A DNA stretch of 29,947 bases from JBIOHP01 sp044449065 (GCA_044449065.1 JBIOHP010000036.1:1-29947), one strand, 5' to 3'; counted from the stretch's first letter, positions 8,231-16,961 are shown. Program-made: numbers and translations. The notes: generated from the letters alone by a model not told the origin.

Positions 8231-9316
8231 ATGGCTACTAAAATCCATCTGAGTTTGAATCATTCTCATGATTCGTCATATGACGTGATCATCGGTTACA
8301 AATTCGAACAAATTGCGCGTGATATTCATAAACTGAGTTCACGTGGAACGTATTATCTCATCACTGATGATATTGTTGGGAGATTATACGGCAAGAAATT
8401 TGATTCGCTTTTTAAAAAACGAGGTTTAAAAATCCATCGTGTGACTATCCCGCATGGTGAACGATACAAAACCCGCCGGATGAAAGAACAAATTGAAGAC
8501 CGGCTTATTGAATTACATGCAGACAGGCAAAGTGTTATCATTGCACTGGGTGGGGGTGTGATCGGAGATCTCGCCGGATTTGTTGCCTCCACACTTTTTC
8601 GAGGAATACCGTTCATTCAGATTCCAACGACACTCCTAGCCCAGGTCGATGCGAGTATTGGCGGCAAAACCGCCGTCGATCACCCTTTGGGAAAAAATCT
8701 TATCGGAACATTTCATCAACCTGAAAGAGTGTATATCAATACCGCCGTCTTATCCACTCTGCCTGAGTATGAATATAAAAACGGTCTGGCGGAAGTAATT
8801 AAGTCCGCAGTTATTTTAGATAAGATATTCTTTGCATATCTTGAGAATCATATCGATCAGATTAAATCACGCGATCTGAAAATATTAAATGTCATTATCA
8901 CTCGATGTTGCGAGTTGAAAAAACAGATCGTGGAAAAGGATGAGAAAGAATCCGGGTTGCGGCGTATCCTGAATTTTGGCCATACGATCGGACATGCTAT
9001 TGAGCGTCTCGATAATTTCCGGGTAGGACATGGATACGCAGTTGCAATCGGGATGATCATCGAAGCTAATATTTCTCAGAAATTGGGTTATGTAAATTCC
9101 AATGACGTTCTCAGGTTGCGTTCTTTGCTCGATGCATTTGACTTACCGCTCGTGCTGCCCAACCATATCCGTATAGATGATGTGTTGGAGGTTACCAAAG
9201 CCGATAAAAAATCTCGCAATGGAACCGTTGAATATACTCTTCTTAGAGAAATTGGACACGCCGAACCCGGAATTGGACTCACCGATAAACAGATGCACCG
9301 GATATTAGGAAAATGA
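8231..9316 (+). CDS. aroB: 3-dehydroquinate synthase
   Basis: It cyclises DAHP to 3-dehydroquinate using NAD and a divalent metal, step two of the shikimate pathway. The 361-residue protein has IALGGGVIGDLAGFVAS, the substrate block PTTLLAQVDASIGGKTAVD, GLAEVIKSAVI with a metal ligand region, and RRILNFGHTIGHAIE with two metal-binding histidines. The N-terminal nucleotide-binding half looks normal. The stop overlaps the start of aroDE as ATGA. Confidence 0.96.
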   Translation: MATKIHLSLNHSHDSSYDVIIGYKFEQIARDIHKLSSRGTYYLITDDIVGRLYGKKFDSLFKKRGLKIHRVTIPHGERYKTRRMKEQIEDRLIELHADRQSVIIALGGGVIGDLAGFVASTLFRGIPFIQIPTTLLAQVDASIGGKTAVDHPLGKNLIGTFHQPERVYINTAVLSTLPEYEYKNGLAEVIKSAVILDKIFFAYLENHIDQIKSRDLKILNVIITRCCELKKQIVEKDEKESGLRRILNFGHTIGHAIERLDNFRVGHGYAVAIGMIIEANISQKLGYVNSNDVLRLRSLLDAFDLPLVLPNHIRIDDVLEVTKADKKSRNGTVEYTLLREIGHAEPGIGLTDKQMHRILGK

Positions 9317-10731
9317 AAATTTGTTTATCCATAGCTCCTACCTCATTACAGGCGGCAAGAGACGAAATCGAACATCCGCACTCTTATGCCGATCTCATTG
9401 AAATTCGTGTCGATGGATTATCGAATATCAATATGGCGGAGCTGTTGAGACGCCCGCGCGCACCGGTTATTATCACTAATCGAATCAGCGAGGAGGGTGG
9501 AAAATTTCGAGGCAACGCGCGTGAAGAGTTCGAAATACTCTCTCAAGCTGCGAAAAATGGAGCGGAGTACATTGATATTGAATGGAAGTGGGGTAAATCG
9601 TTCATTGATCGATTGCGGTTGGAAATAAAGTCATGCAAACTTATCATCTCGCATCATAACATGGAGAAAACGCCACAAAATCTCAAAACCATCTATAATA
9701 ATATAAAAAAAACCAAACCCGATATAATAAAAATAGCGGCACGGGCACGGACCATTTCGGATAATATAAAATTTTTCGATTTATTATCATTGGCGAGGAA
9801 AGATAAACGACAACTTTCAGCATTGTGCATGGGTGAATACGGTCAGATAAGCAGGATTTTATCGGGCATGTTTGGAAGCGCTATCATCTATGCATCAAAA
9901 GATGATTCAACACCTACAGCCCCCGGTCAAATCTCGATTGATGAATTGCAAAATGTATTCCACGTCAGTAAATTAGATGCATCAACCAACGTGTTTGGAC
10001 TTGTAGGCAACCCCGTGAACCAAAGCAAAGGAATATATTACCATAATGCCGTGTTTCAAAAGAAAGGGGTGAACGCTGTTTACGTCAATTTTCTCGCCGA
10101 CAACATTGGTAGTTTCGTTGAGAAATACCGGAACTTAGTCCGGGGATTGAGCGTTACCATGCCATTCAAGAAAGAAATTGTGTCGCACCTTGATGAGATA
10201 ACCGGTAATGCTAAAACCCTTGGGGTTGTTAATACTGTAGTTAAACATAATAATAAACTGATCGGTTACAATACCGATTATATGGCAGTGGAATTGCTTT
10301 TACAAAGTATCTCCGGAATGCGGAAAAAACATGTAGTAATCCTCGGTACTGGGAGTGTCGCCAAAACGATGGCAACCGCAGCGCTTGCGCGCGGTTCCGA
10401 AGTAACTATCGTCGGGAGATCGCTTGCTAAAGCTCAGGCGCTTGCCACTGAACTTCGCTGCGGGTACGACGTCTTAGAGGAATTGTCGTCGTTCCCCTGC
10501 GACATCCTGATGAATGCAACCCCCTCAGGGATGGTTTCCTCACCGGACCGTATGATAATACCGCGCGGCTATCTAAGGAAGAACATGGTTGTTTTCGACG
10601 CGGTGTATGCACCGGAGATTACACCACTCTTGAAACAAGCGCTCGAAACTGGATGCAAAATCATTACAGGCGTTCAATTCTTTCACCGGCAAGCTAACCT
10701 TCAATCAAAACTATTTATAGATGCAATCTAA
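9313..10731 (+). CDS. aroDE: Bifunctional 3-dehydroquinate dehydratase / shikimate dehydrogenase
   Basis: One 472-residue chain carries two consecutive shikimate enzymes. Residues 1 to about 215 are a type I dehydroquinate dehydratase: EIRVDGL, the catalytic His115 in SHHN, and the Schiff-base Lys140 in DIIKIAARART. Residues about 226-472 are shikimate dehydrogenase: FGLVGNPVNQSKG, catalytic Lys286 in LSVTMPFK, Asp322 in YNTDY, and the dinucleotide loop LGTGSVAKTM. The same order of domains is known in plants and chlamydiae. In-line fusion would let dehydroshikimate pass directly to reduction. It overlaps aroB by 4 bases and aroA by 1 base (TAATG). Both active sites look complete. Confidence 0.95.
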   Translation: MKICLSIAPTSLQAARDEIEHPHSYADLIEIRVDGLSNINMAELLRRPRAPVIITNRISEEGGKFRGNAREEFEILSQAAKNGAEYIDIEWKWGKSFIDRLRLEIKSCKLIISHHNMEKTPQNLKTIYNNIKKTKPDIIKIAARARTISDNIKFFDLLSLARKDKRQLSALCMGEYGQISRILSGMFGSAIIYASKDDSTPTAPGQISIDELQNVFHVSKLDASTNVFGLVGNPVNQSKGIYYHNAVFQKKGVNAVYVNFLADNIGSFVEKYRNLVRGLSVTMPFKKEIVSHLDEITGNAKTLGVVNTVVKHNNKLIGYNTDYMAVELLLQSISGMRKKHVVILGTGSVAKTMATAALARGSEVTIVGRSLAKAQALATELRCGYDVLEELSSFPCDILMNATPSGMVSSPDRMIIPRGYLRKNMVVFDAVYAPEITPLLKQALETGCKIITGVQFFHRQANLQSKLFIDAI

Positions 10732-11999
10732 TGCTACAAAATGAAATCCGCAGCATAAAAACCGTTGAACGGGTTGATGCTGAGATAACAGTTCCACCTT
10801 CCAAAAGTTATATGAACCGCGCATTGATCGCCGCCAGTTTGGCGGAAGATCAATCGACAATTATTAACCCGTCGGAAAGCGACGATTCAAACTATCTCCT
10901 GAACGCCCTCAAAGAATTCGGCGTTAAAATATGGAAGAATGATTCGCAGCTCCATATTGTGGGAACAAACGGCAAACCCAACGTCCCCGCTAAGGAACTC
11001 TTTATCGGGAACGCGGGGACAGCGATTCGATTCCTGAGCAGTTTTGCCGGAATACCGGCAGGCATTACAACCCTTACGGGCGACGACGATATGAAACGAC
11101 GCCCCATGAACGACCTTCTGGACGCTCTTCGGACAGCCGGCGTTAAGTCATCGAGCGCAAACGGTTATCCGCCTTTGAAAATCCATGGCGGAAAATTCAT
11201 AGGCGGCGATATACCGCTCAAGGCAAATATCAGCAGTCAGTTTGTTTCGTCGATCTTGCTCTCGGCGCCGTACGCGCGGCACCCTACTAACCTTCAAGTT
11301 CATGGGAAACTTAGTTCTCTTCCATATGTCGATATGTCGCTGCAAGTCATGCGCACATTTGGCGGCAAAGTTGATTTTATCGAGCCGTCGACCTACTATA
11401 TCTATAATTCAGAACGGTATATCGGGCAGGAATATACAATCGAAGGAGACGCCTCGTCTGCATCGTATTTTTTCGCCGCCGCCGCAATCACCAAAGGAAC
11501 TGTGCGGATAAAAAACCTTTCCTCCGAATCGTTGCAAGGCGATATAAAATTCCTTGATATTCTATCGCAAATGGGTTGCAAAATCACAAAAGGAGAAGAT
11601 TTTATCGAAGTTCGCGGCGCCGATCTTCTCGGCGTCGAAGTTGATATGAATGAGATTCCCGATTGTGTCCCTACTGCTTCAATCGTCGCTGCGTTTGCCC
11701 AAAACGCCACGACTATTACGAATATACCCCAGCTAAAATACAAAGAAACAAACCGGCTCAAAGCGATTTCAACCGAGCTGACAAAATTAGGCGCAAAGGT
11801 AGAACTCTATGAAGACTCCGTCATCATTCACCCGCGTCCTCTCAAGGGCGTAACGATTGATACGTATAACGACCACCGCCTTGCAATGAGCTTCGCTATC
11901 GCCGGACTACGGGTGCCGAAGATTCAGATAACCAATCCATCCTGCGTTTCAAAATCCTTTCCGCGATTTTGGGATGAATTTGCAAAATTAGAAAATTAA
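10731..11999 (+). CDS. aroA: EPSP synthase (3-phosphoshikimate 1-carboxyvinyltransferase)
   Basis: It adds an enolpyruvyl group from PEP to shikimate 3-phosphate. The 422-residue protein has PPSKSYMNRALIAASL (substrate lysine), the PEP-site GNAGTAIRF, DDDMKRRPM, and the C-terminal YNDHRLAMSFAIAGL. The residue aligned with E. coli Pro101, in the helix after GNAGTA, is Phe here. The ATG shares one base with the aroDE stop, and aroC begins 2 bases after its stop. Its substrate requires shikimate kinase, which is not encoded in this window. Confidence 0.95.
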   Translation: MLQNEIRSIKTVERVDAEITVPPSKSYMNRALIAASLAEDQSTIINPSESDDSNYLLNALKEFGVKIWKNDSQLHIVGTNGKPNVPAKELFIGNAGTAIRFLSSFAGIPAGITTLTGDDDMKRRPMNDLLDALRTAGVKSSSANGYPPLKIHGGKFIGGDIPLKANISSQFVSSILLSAPYARHPTNLQVHGKLSSLPYVDMSLQVMRTFGGKVDFIEPSTYYIYNSERYIGQEYTIEGDASSASYFFAAAAITKGTVRIKNLSSESLQGDIKFLDILSQMGCKITKGEDFIEVRGADLLGVEVDMNEIPDCVPTASIVAAFAQNATTITNIPQLKYKETNRLKAISTELTKLGAKVELYEDSVIIHPRPLKGVTIDTYNDHRLAMSFAIAGLRVPKIQITNPSCVSKSFPRFWDEFAKLEN

Positions 12000-12001
12000 T
12001 T

Positions 12002-13339
12002 ATGGCGGGTAATTCTCTCGGTAGCATCTTTCATATAACAACCTTCGGTGAAAGCCACGGAAAAGCCGTCGGCGTTCTCATTGATGGCGTAAAACCCAAT
12101 ATGCCGCTCAATGAAGCAGATATTCAAAAAGAATTGAACCGCCGTAGACCCGGTCAAAGCGTCGTGACCACGTCACGGGTCGAATTGGATCAGGTGCAAA
12201 TACTCAGCGGGGTATTTGAAGGAAAAACACTCGGCACGCCAATCTGCCTCCTGGTATATAATAAAGATCAGAAATCCAAGGACTATGACAGCATTAAGGA
12301 TCTCTTCCGGCCCGGACATGCGGCGTATACCTATCTTTCGAAGTACGGCATTCAGGATTATCGCGGCGGGGGAAGATCATCAGGAAGAGAAACGCTCGGT
12401 CGCGTGGCATCCGGCGCCGTGGCGTTAAAGATACTTTCCCAAAAGGGAATTCGAATTATCGCTTATACCAAGGAAGTTGGAGGAATAATAGCTCAAAAAA
12501 TCGATTATAATGAAATTGAAAAGAACCCCGTCCGCTGCCCCGATCCGGTCGCGGCAAAAATAATGAAAAAGAAAATCCTCACGGTGAAAAATGAGGGCGA
12601 TTCCATTGGTGGAATTGTCGAAGCGGTTGTTCAAAACTGTCCCATCGGTTTGGGTGATCCGGTATTTGATAAGTTGGAAGCGGATCTCTCAAAAGCTTTA
12701 ATGTCGATTCCCGCCATCAAAGGGGTTGAATTCGGTTCCGGGTTTGCCGCTGCCCGCATGAAAGGGAGCGAAAACAACGACGCCTTTTATAAGGACAAAA
12801 AAACAGGCAAAATCAGGACGAGAACGAATAACGCCGGAGGAATTCTTGGGGGCATATCGAATGGCGAGGAAATCATTCTCCGTGTCGCTGTAAAACCCCC
12901 GTCATCCATTCCCAAAGCACAGGAAACGGTTGATACGAAAGGGAGAAAACAAATCATCAAGGTCGAGGGAAGACACGATCCCTGCCTCTGTCCCCGCGTC
13001 GTACCCGTTGTTGAGTCCATGATCGCTTTGGTTCTCGCAGATCATCTCCTCCGCCAAACACTTGTGAGTGAAAAAGAGAGTATCTCACGTATCAGGGAAG
13101 AGATAGATTTCATGGATGATATGATTATTCTTCTAATAAGCAAACGCCAGGAGCTTGTTTCCGAAGTCGGTACGTGGAAAAAAGAACATAAGAAAAAAGT
13201 ATCCAATCCTGCACGGGAGAAAACTATCATGAATCACATTTTAAGTTTAGCTCCGGAGGCAAATCTTGATCCGGCATTCCTCAACCAATTATATGAAGTG
13301 ATCTTTCAGCATTCACGCGATTTGCAAAAAATTGTCTGA
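12002..13339 (+). CDS. aroC: Chorismate synthase fused to AroQ-type chorismate mutase
   Basis: Residues 1 to about 355 are a complete chorismate synthase, the FMN-dependent last step of the shikimate pathway: FGESHGKAVG, RRRPGQS, FRPGHAAYTY and DYRGGGRSSGRET are all present. Normal family members stop near residue 360-390. Here a further 85-90 residues match the all-helical AroQ chorismate mutase. Against E. coli AroQ numbering, the active-site residues map as Arg11 to Arg365, Arg28 to Arg382, Lys39 to Lys393, Arg51 to Arg405, Glu52 to Glu406, Ser84 to Ser438 and Gln88 to Gln442; only Asp48 differs (Asn402). The enzyme should therefore make chorismate and convert it to prephenate. The next gene, tyrA, starts in the stop codon of this one and would use that prephenate. 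I see no frame break between the domains. Confidence 0.93.
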   Translation: MAGNSLGSIFHITTFGESHGKAVGVLIDGVKPNMPLNEADIQKELNRRRPGQSVVTTSRVELDQVQILSGVFEGKTLGTPICLLVYNKDQKSKDYDSIKDLFRPGHAAYTYLSKYGIQDYRGGGRSSGRETLGRVASGAVALKILSQKGIRIIAYTKEVGGIIAQKIDYNEIEKNPVRCPDPVAAKIMKKKILTVKNEGDSIGGIVEAVVQNCPIGLGDPVFDKLEADLSKALMSIPAIKGVEFGSGFAAARMKGSENNDAFYKDKKTGKIRTRTNNAGGILGGISNGEEIILRVAVKPPSSIPKAQETVDTKGRKQIIKVEGRHDPCLCPRVVPVVESMIALVLADHLLRQTLVSEKESISRIREEIDFMDDMIILLISKRQELVSEVGTWKKEHKKKVSNPAREKTIMNHILSLAPEANLDPAFLNQLYEVIFQHSRDLQKIV

Positions 13340-14061
13340 TGCCGGAAATTGCTATCATTGGCTATGGCAGATTCGGTCAACTCGCCACAATGCATCTCAA
13401 GAAAAAAGCCAAACTCTTCGTTGCAGATAAGAAATTAATTTCTAAAACACCACAAGGCGTACGAACATTATCCATCGAGGAAGCCGCTGGGAAAAAACAT
13501 GTTGTTCTCGCCGTCCCGATCAATCAAATTGTAAATTCAGTTAAACTCATTGCGCCGTACCTTCAACCCGGTTCAACGGTATATGATGTATGTTCGGTGA
13601 AAGAACAGCCCATCAAATGGATGTGCAGGTATTTACCCTCATCGGTTTCTATTATCGGCACCCACCCCCTCTTTGGACCCGATAGCGCCGGTGCATCGTT
13701 GAAGAATCGGATGATTGCAGTAAGTCCGGTTAGGACCTCCCCAACCGGGATGAAATGCCTGAAGAATTTTCTCGAGTCGCTGCATCTCGATATCGTAGTA
13801 ATGGGAGCAGAAGAGCATGACCGGCTGATGGCATCAACTTTATTTCTCACGCAATTCGTTTTCAGGGGCATCAAACATCTTCCCTTAAAGAAACATCAAT
13901 TCACTACTCAGAACTACAAAATTCTGATGCAGCTTGTCGACGCAGCTAACAACGATAGCGTCGAGATGTTCAGGGATATGTACAAGTATAATCGGTTTGC
14001 ACGACCAATTCCCCCAAAACTGATTAAGTCATTCCAAAAATTAACCGACTCCATTAAATAA
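13339..14061 (+). CDS. tyrA: Compact prephenate/arogenate dehydrogenase
   Basis: It oxidatively decarboxylates prephenate or arogenate toward tyrosine. The protein opens with the dinucleotide-binding GYGRFGQLA, and an aspartate at the end of the second strand (FVADKK) suggests NAD over NADP. YDVCSVK and GTHPLFGPDSAG are the conserved substrate-side motifs. At 240 residues it is short: a Rossmann domain plus a reduced helical C-terminus, no ACT regulatory domain and no fused mutase. This resembles the compact plant and cyanobacterial arogenate dehydrogenases, but substrate choice cannot be read from sequence. The ATG lies in the aroC stop (TGATG). It is the last gene of the supraoperon. Confidence 0.88.
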   Translation: MPEIAIIGYGRFGQLATMHLKKKAKLFVADKKLISKTPQGVRTLSIEEAAGKKHVVLAVPINQIVNSVKLIAPYLQPGSTVYDVCSVKEQPIKWMCRYLPSSVSIIGTHPLFGPDSAGASLKNRMIAVSPVRTSPTGMKCLKNFLESLHLDIVVMGAEEHDRLMASTLFLTQFVFRGIKHLPLKKHQFTTQNYKILMQLVDAANNDSVEMFRDMYKYNRFARPIPPKLIKSFQKLTDSIK

Positions 14062-14143
14062 GTGCTATTGTTTTCATTTCAAACTAATTATCCTTATTTT
14101 GAAATTTATAAATCGAGCATATCTATGACAATTTAAACATGAT

Positions 14144-14584
14144 ATGACTACTAATGAACTTTTTTCTGTATCAACCGCTTTTGAACGGTGTAATTTAATG
14201 TTCGATCTTTGGGTAAATCATAAGGACGAACTTCCTGCAAAGTATCCTCAATTACATGGACACGAAACGACAGACGATATTTTAGTCCAACCCGCATCAT
14301 GCTATCTCATCTTGGGAGTAGCACTCTTACATACGGTATTAGAGTATTCGGTCAAAAACAAGAAATATGAAATCCCGCCTGAAATTCGATCAGAAGTTGA
14401 CGAATTATATCCCTTGACGAACGAATTCCGAAATTGTGTCTTCCATGTCCAAGATGAAGTATTGTCCCCACGACAAATAAAGCTCATGAATGTTCCGGAT
14501 TCTTTGGCACGGTTGGCGAAAATACGCCAGAGTTTAGAATATTTTCTGATTGAGGAGTTGAAGAAAGTGTCCGCCCCCCAATAG
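14144..14584 (+). CDS. Small helical protein with HEPN-type RNxxxH motif
   Basis: I do not recognise a named family. The 146-residue protein is predicted mostly helical, soluble, and without a signal peptide. It contains FRNCVFH, with Arg96 and His101 spaced as in the Rx4-6H motif (Asn after Arg) of HEPN-domain ribonucleases and toxins, preceded by a helix and followed by a second long helix, as in that fold. No nucleotidyltransferase (MNT) or other antitoxin gene is beside it. It is separated by about 80 bases from tyrA and 200 from the next gene, so it is probably its own unit. The HEPN assignment rests on one motif and is tentative. Confidence 0.6.
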   Translation: MTTNELFSVSTAFERCNLMFDLWVNHKDELPAKYPQLHGHETTDDILVQPASCYLILGVALLHTVLEYSVKNKKYEIPPEIRSEVDELYPLTNEFRNCVFHVQDEVLSPRQIKLMNVPDSLARLAKIRQSLEYFLIEELKKVSAPQ

Positions 14585-14783
14585 TCCGCTTAATTTTTGA
14601 CTCAACCATCTCTTTTAATCCGTGAATTTGAAGATCTTTGACCGGCGGAAAAAGGAATCCGTTTTCCTAAAAATATATATCATTTTTCCCATTATGCTGT
14701 TTATCCTCCAAATTTGACTTCTAATGGAACAAGAGATATATTATATGCAAAATAATTCACCTCACTCAAAGAAAGAGCGTCCC

Positions 14784-15695
14784 ATGCGTATTAATATCAT
14801 CGCCATTTTTTTCCTGTTCCTATCCGGTTGTGTTAGCACAAACCTCAGCTCTCTTTACAACCCCCAATATTCTGGTAGCAAATTTAAGAACCTTATGGTT
14901 AAAGCCAAGTTTTCTGATATTGCTACGATGAAATCTTACGAAAATCACTTTTTGAGTCGTGCAGATGAGCGAAATATTCCGATCATAAGAGAGAGCGACG
15001 TCATGCCTGCTATTCGAGATTACTCAGCGGCGGAAATTGATTCCGTTGTGTCCTTATACAACCTGGATGGTGTTATCGAAATAAGCGTGCAAGCATCGGT
15101 AATTACCTCTCAATATTTTCATCTGGGGACTAAGCCGGGCGAATCCAACACATCCGGCTCAGTTCGAACTTATGGCAATGTGGTTTACTATGAGGAACAT
15201 ACTGAATCCAAACCGGCAGAAGAGCGAGGTATAACGTTAGAGAAACCATCCCAGTATTTTACCGCAAAGTTGTTTGACGCGAAAACAGGTGATATTGTTT
15301 GGGTTGCCACAGGGGAAGCGGGTGGATCAATCTTGACTAATTTTGATAATCTCGCATCCCATGAGGCATCAGACGTAATGGATTTGCTTTTGAAAGAGCA
15401 ATTTGTCGTTCCATCTGAAAGTGGAGTCACAGAAGTAAAAATTAATGAAGAAACCGATATTTTAAATCACACAGCGACTATGAGTTATCGCCAGGGTAAC
15501 AACGGTATTTTATACGTTTCAATGAAGATGGTCGAAGCAAGCCATGATCGTAGGGGGGGTAAATTTTCGGATCGGTTGTTCGACCTTAAGGAGGGAGAAA
15601 ATGTTTACCTTCGTTCATTGAGTGGTGATAAAATATATCAAGTAATAATAGTTTCCATCGGAAATGATGCTTTAAGACTGAAATTTTTAAAATAA
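14784..15695 (+). CDS. Putative lipoprotein of unknown function
   Basis: The protein starts with a short charged N-terminus, a hydrophobic segment and the lipobox LSGC, a type II signal peptide, so it should be lipid-anchored in the envelope. I choose ATG 14784 because it puts the signal at the very N-terminus and has AAAGAG about 6 bases upstream; an in-frame ATG at 14724 would add 20 polar residues before the signal. The body (303 residues in total) has a region around VSLYNLDGVIEISV and TAKLFDAKTGDIVWVATGEA. That resembles envelope lipoproteins which tabulate whether a component is exported, but I cannot name the family. The C-terminal 80 residues look like a separate small beta-rich domain. 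No operon partner is evident. Confidence 0.72.
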   Translation: MRINIIAIFFLFLSGCVSTNLSSLYNPQYSGSKFKNLMVKAKFSDIATMKSYENHFLSRADERNIPIIRESDVMPAIRDYSAAEIDSVVSLYNLDGVIEISVQASVITSQYFHLGTKPGESNTSGSVRTYGNVVYYEEHTESKPAEERGITLEKPSQYFTAKLFDAKTGDIVWVATGEAGGSILTNFDNLASHEASDVMDLLLKEQFVVPSESGVTEVKINEETDILNHTATMSYRQGNNGILYVSMKMVEASHDRRGGKFSDRLFDLKEGENVYLRSLSGDKIYQVIIVSIGNDALRLKFLK

Positions 15696-15852
15696 CAAAC
15701 AAATTGTTTTTCTTGGATCCGCGAAGTTGATTATTTGCGGAAGCATTTTATTAGATCTCCTACCTCATATTAGAGTTCCAAATAAATCATATTTTTGTTC
15801 CCCCCTCCATTTTTCCGTACATTATAGTTTAACATCATATTCAGGATAATAA

Positions 15853-16872
15853 ATGTATAATGTAACGCTGATTCCGGGGGATGGGATCGGTCCCGAAATC
15901 ACTAAAGCTGCTTTATTGGTCATCGAAGCATCAGGCGTCAAGATTCAATGGGATGTTCAGGAAGCCGGCGTAGTTGCCATTGATAAATATAAAGACCCGC
16001 TGCCCCGGAGCGTCATCGAATCCATTGAGAAGAATACCGTTGCGCTAAAAGGACCGCTGACAACTCCAATCGGATCAGGTTTCAGGAGTATCAATGTCGC
16101 CCTGAGAAAAGAATTCGATTTGTACGCTAATGTTCGTCCCGCGAAATCATTCGAAGGGCTTACCTCTCACTGGAGTAATATCGATCTGGTAGTAGTCCGG
16201 GAAAATACCGAAGAATTTTACTCAGGAATCGAACATTATATCGACCCGGCGCGAAGCGCTGCAGAAACCATCGGCATCGTCACCCGTACCGGCTCGGAAC
16301 GGATTGTCCGGTACGCATTTGAGTATGCTCGCGCGAACAACCGGAAAAAGGTTACGGTAGTTCATAAAGCGAATATCATGAAATATACAGGCGGGCTGTT
16401 CCTTGATACCGCCCGGAGAATCGCAGGAGAGTATCCGGATATTCAGTGCAACGATAAAATCGTCGATAATATGGCGATGCAATTGGTGCAGAATCCGCAT
16501 CAATTTGACGTCATCGTTACAACCAATTTATTTGGGGATATTTTGTCCGATCTCTGTTCGGGGCTGGTTGGAGGTCTCGGATTAGCTCCAGGGGCGAATT
16601 TCGGTTATAAGAATGCCATCTTTGAGGCAGTCCATGGCAGCGCACCGGATATAGCGGGTAAAAACATCGCAAACCCCGGCGCCCTCATATTAGCTGGTTG
16701 TCTCCTCTTGCGACATCTTGGTCAGTTCGAAGCGGCCCGTAAAATTGAAAATGCTGTTGCAACAGTGATCAAAGAAGCTAAGAAAGTCACCAGAGATCTC
16801 AACCCGACTCAACCGGTGAGCACAATGGATATGGCGGAAGAAATTGTAAAGAAAATGGGCGAGATGCGTTAG
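15853..16872 (+). CDS. NAD-type isocitrate dehydrogenase (IDH/IPMDH family)
   Basis: A beta-decarboxylating dehydrogenase of 339 residues. It has IPGDGIGPE at the N-terminus, KGPLTTPIGSGFRSINVALR with the substrate-binding serine, YANVRPAKS, VVRENTEEFYSGIEH, the catalytic lysine region VTVVHKANIMK, and TNLFGDILSDL with metal-binding aspartates. HGSAPDIAGK carries Asp266 at the position that selects NAD in this family. The GSGFRSINVALR block matches isocitrate dehydrogenases of the mitochondrial NAD-IDH type better than isopropylmalate or homoisocitrate enzymes, so I infer isocitrate to 2-oxoglutarate in the TCA cycle. AGGA lies 6 bases before ATG. No leuB or lys partner is nearby; homoisocitrate dehydrogenase remains a possible alternative. 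Confidence 0.87.
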   Translation: MYNVTLIPGDGIGPEITKAALLVIEASGVKIQWDVQEAGVVAIDKYKDPLPRSVIESIEKNTVALKGPLTTPIGSGFRSINVALRKEFDLYANVRPAKSFEGLTSHWSNIDLVVVRENTEEFYSGIEHYIDPARSAAETIGIVTRTGSERIVRYAFEYARANNRKKVTVVHKANIMKYTGGLFLDTARRIAGEYPDIQCNDKIVDNMAMQLVQNPHQFDVIVTTNLFGDILSDLCSGLVGGLGLAPGANFGYKNAIFEAVHGSAPDIAGKNIANPGALILAGCLLLRHLGQFEAARKIENAVATVIKEAKKVTRDLNPTQPVSTMDMAEEIVKKMGEMR

Positions 16873-16961
16873 GGAATATGATGTACCACTCCACCGTTTA
16901 CGAAGGGGCATCACTGTTTTCGTTACAATGCTCTCAGGTTGTCTAAAAAATGGTAGTTTAA

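Noticed and set aside
7708..8232. A 174-codon minus-strand reading frame
   Set aside because: It lies opposite trpA, which is full length and has all catalytic motifs; no family features are seen.
14076..14105. An ATTTCAAA/TTTGAAAT hairpin after tyrA as the operon terminator
   Set aside because: The stem is all A/T apart from one pair, the loop is long and no T tract follows, so it is too weak to call.
14724..14783. An earlier ATG start for the lipoprotein
   Set aside because: It would put 20 polar residues before the signal peptide; ATG 14784 has a better upstream AAAGAG and a proper lipoprotein signal.
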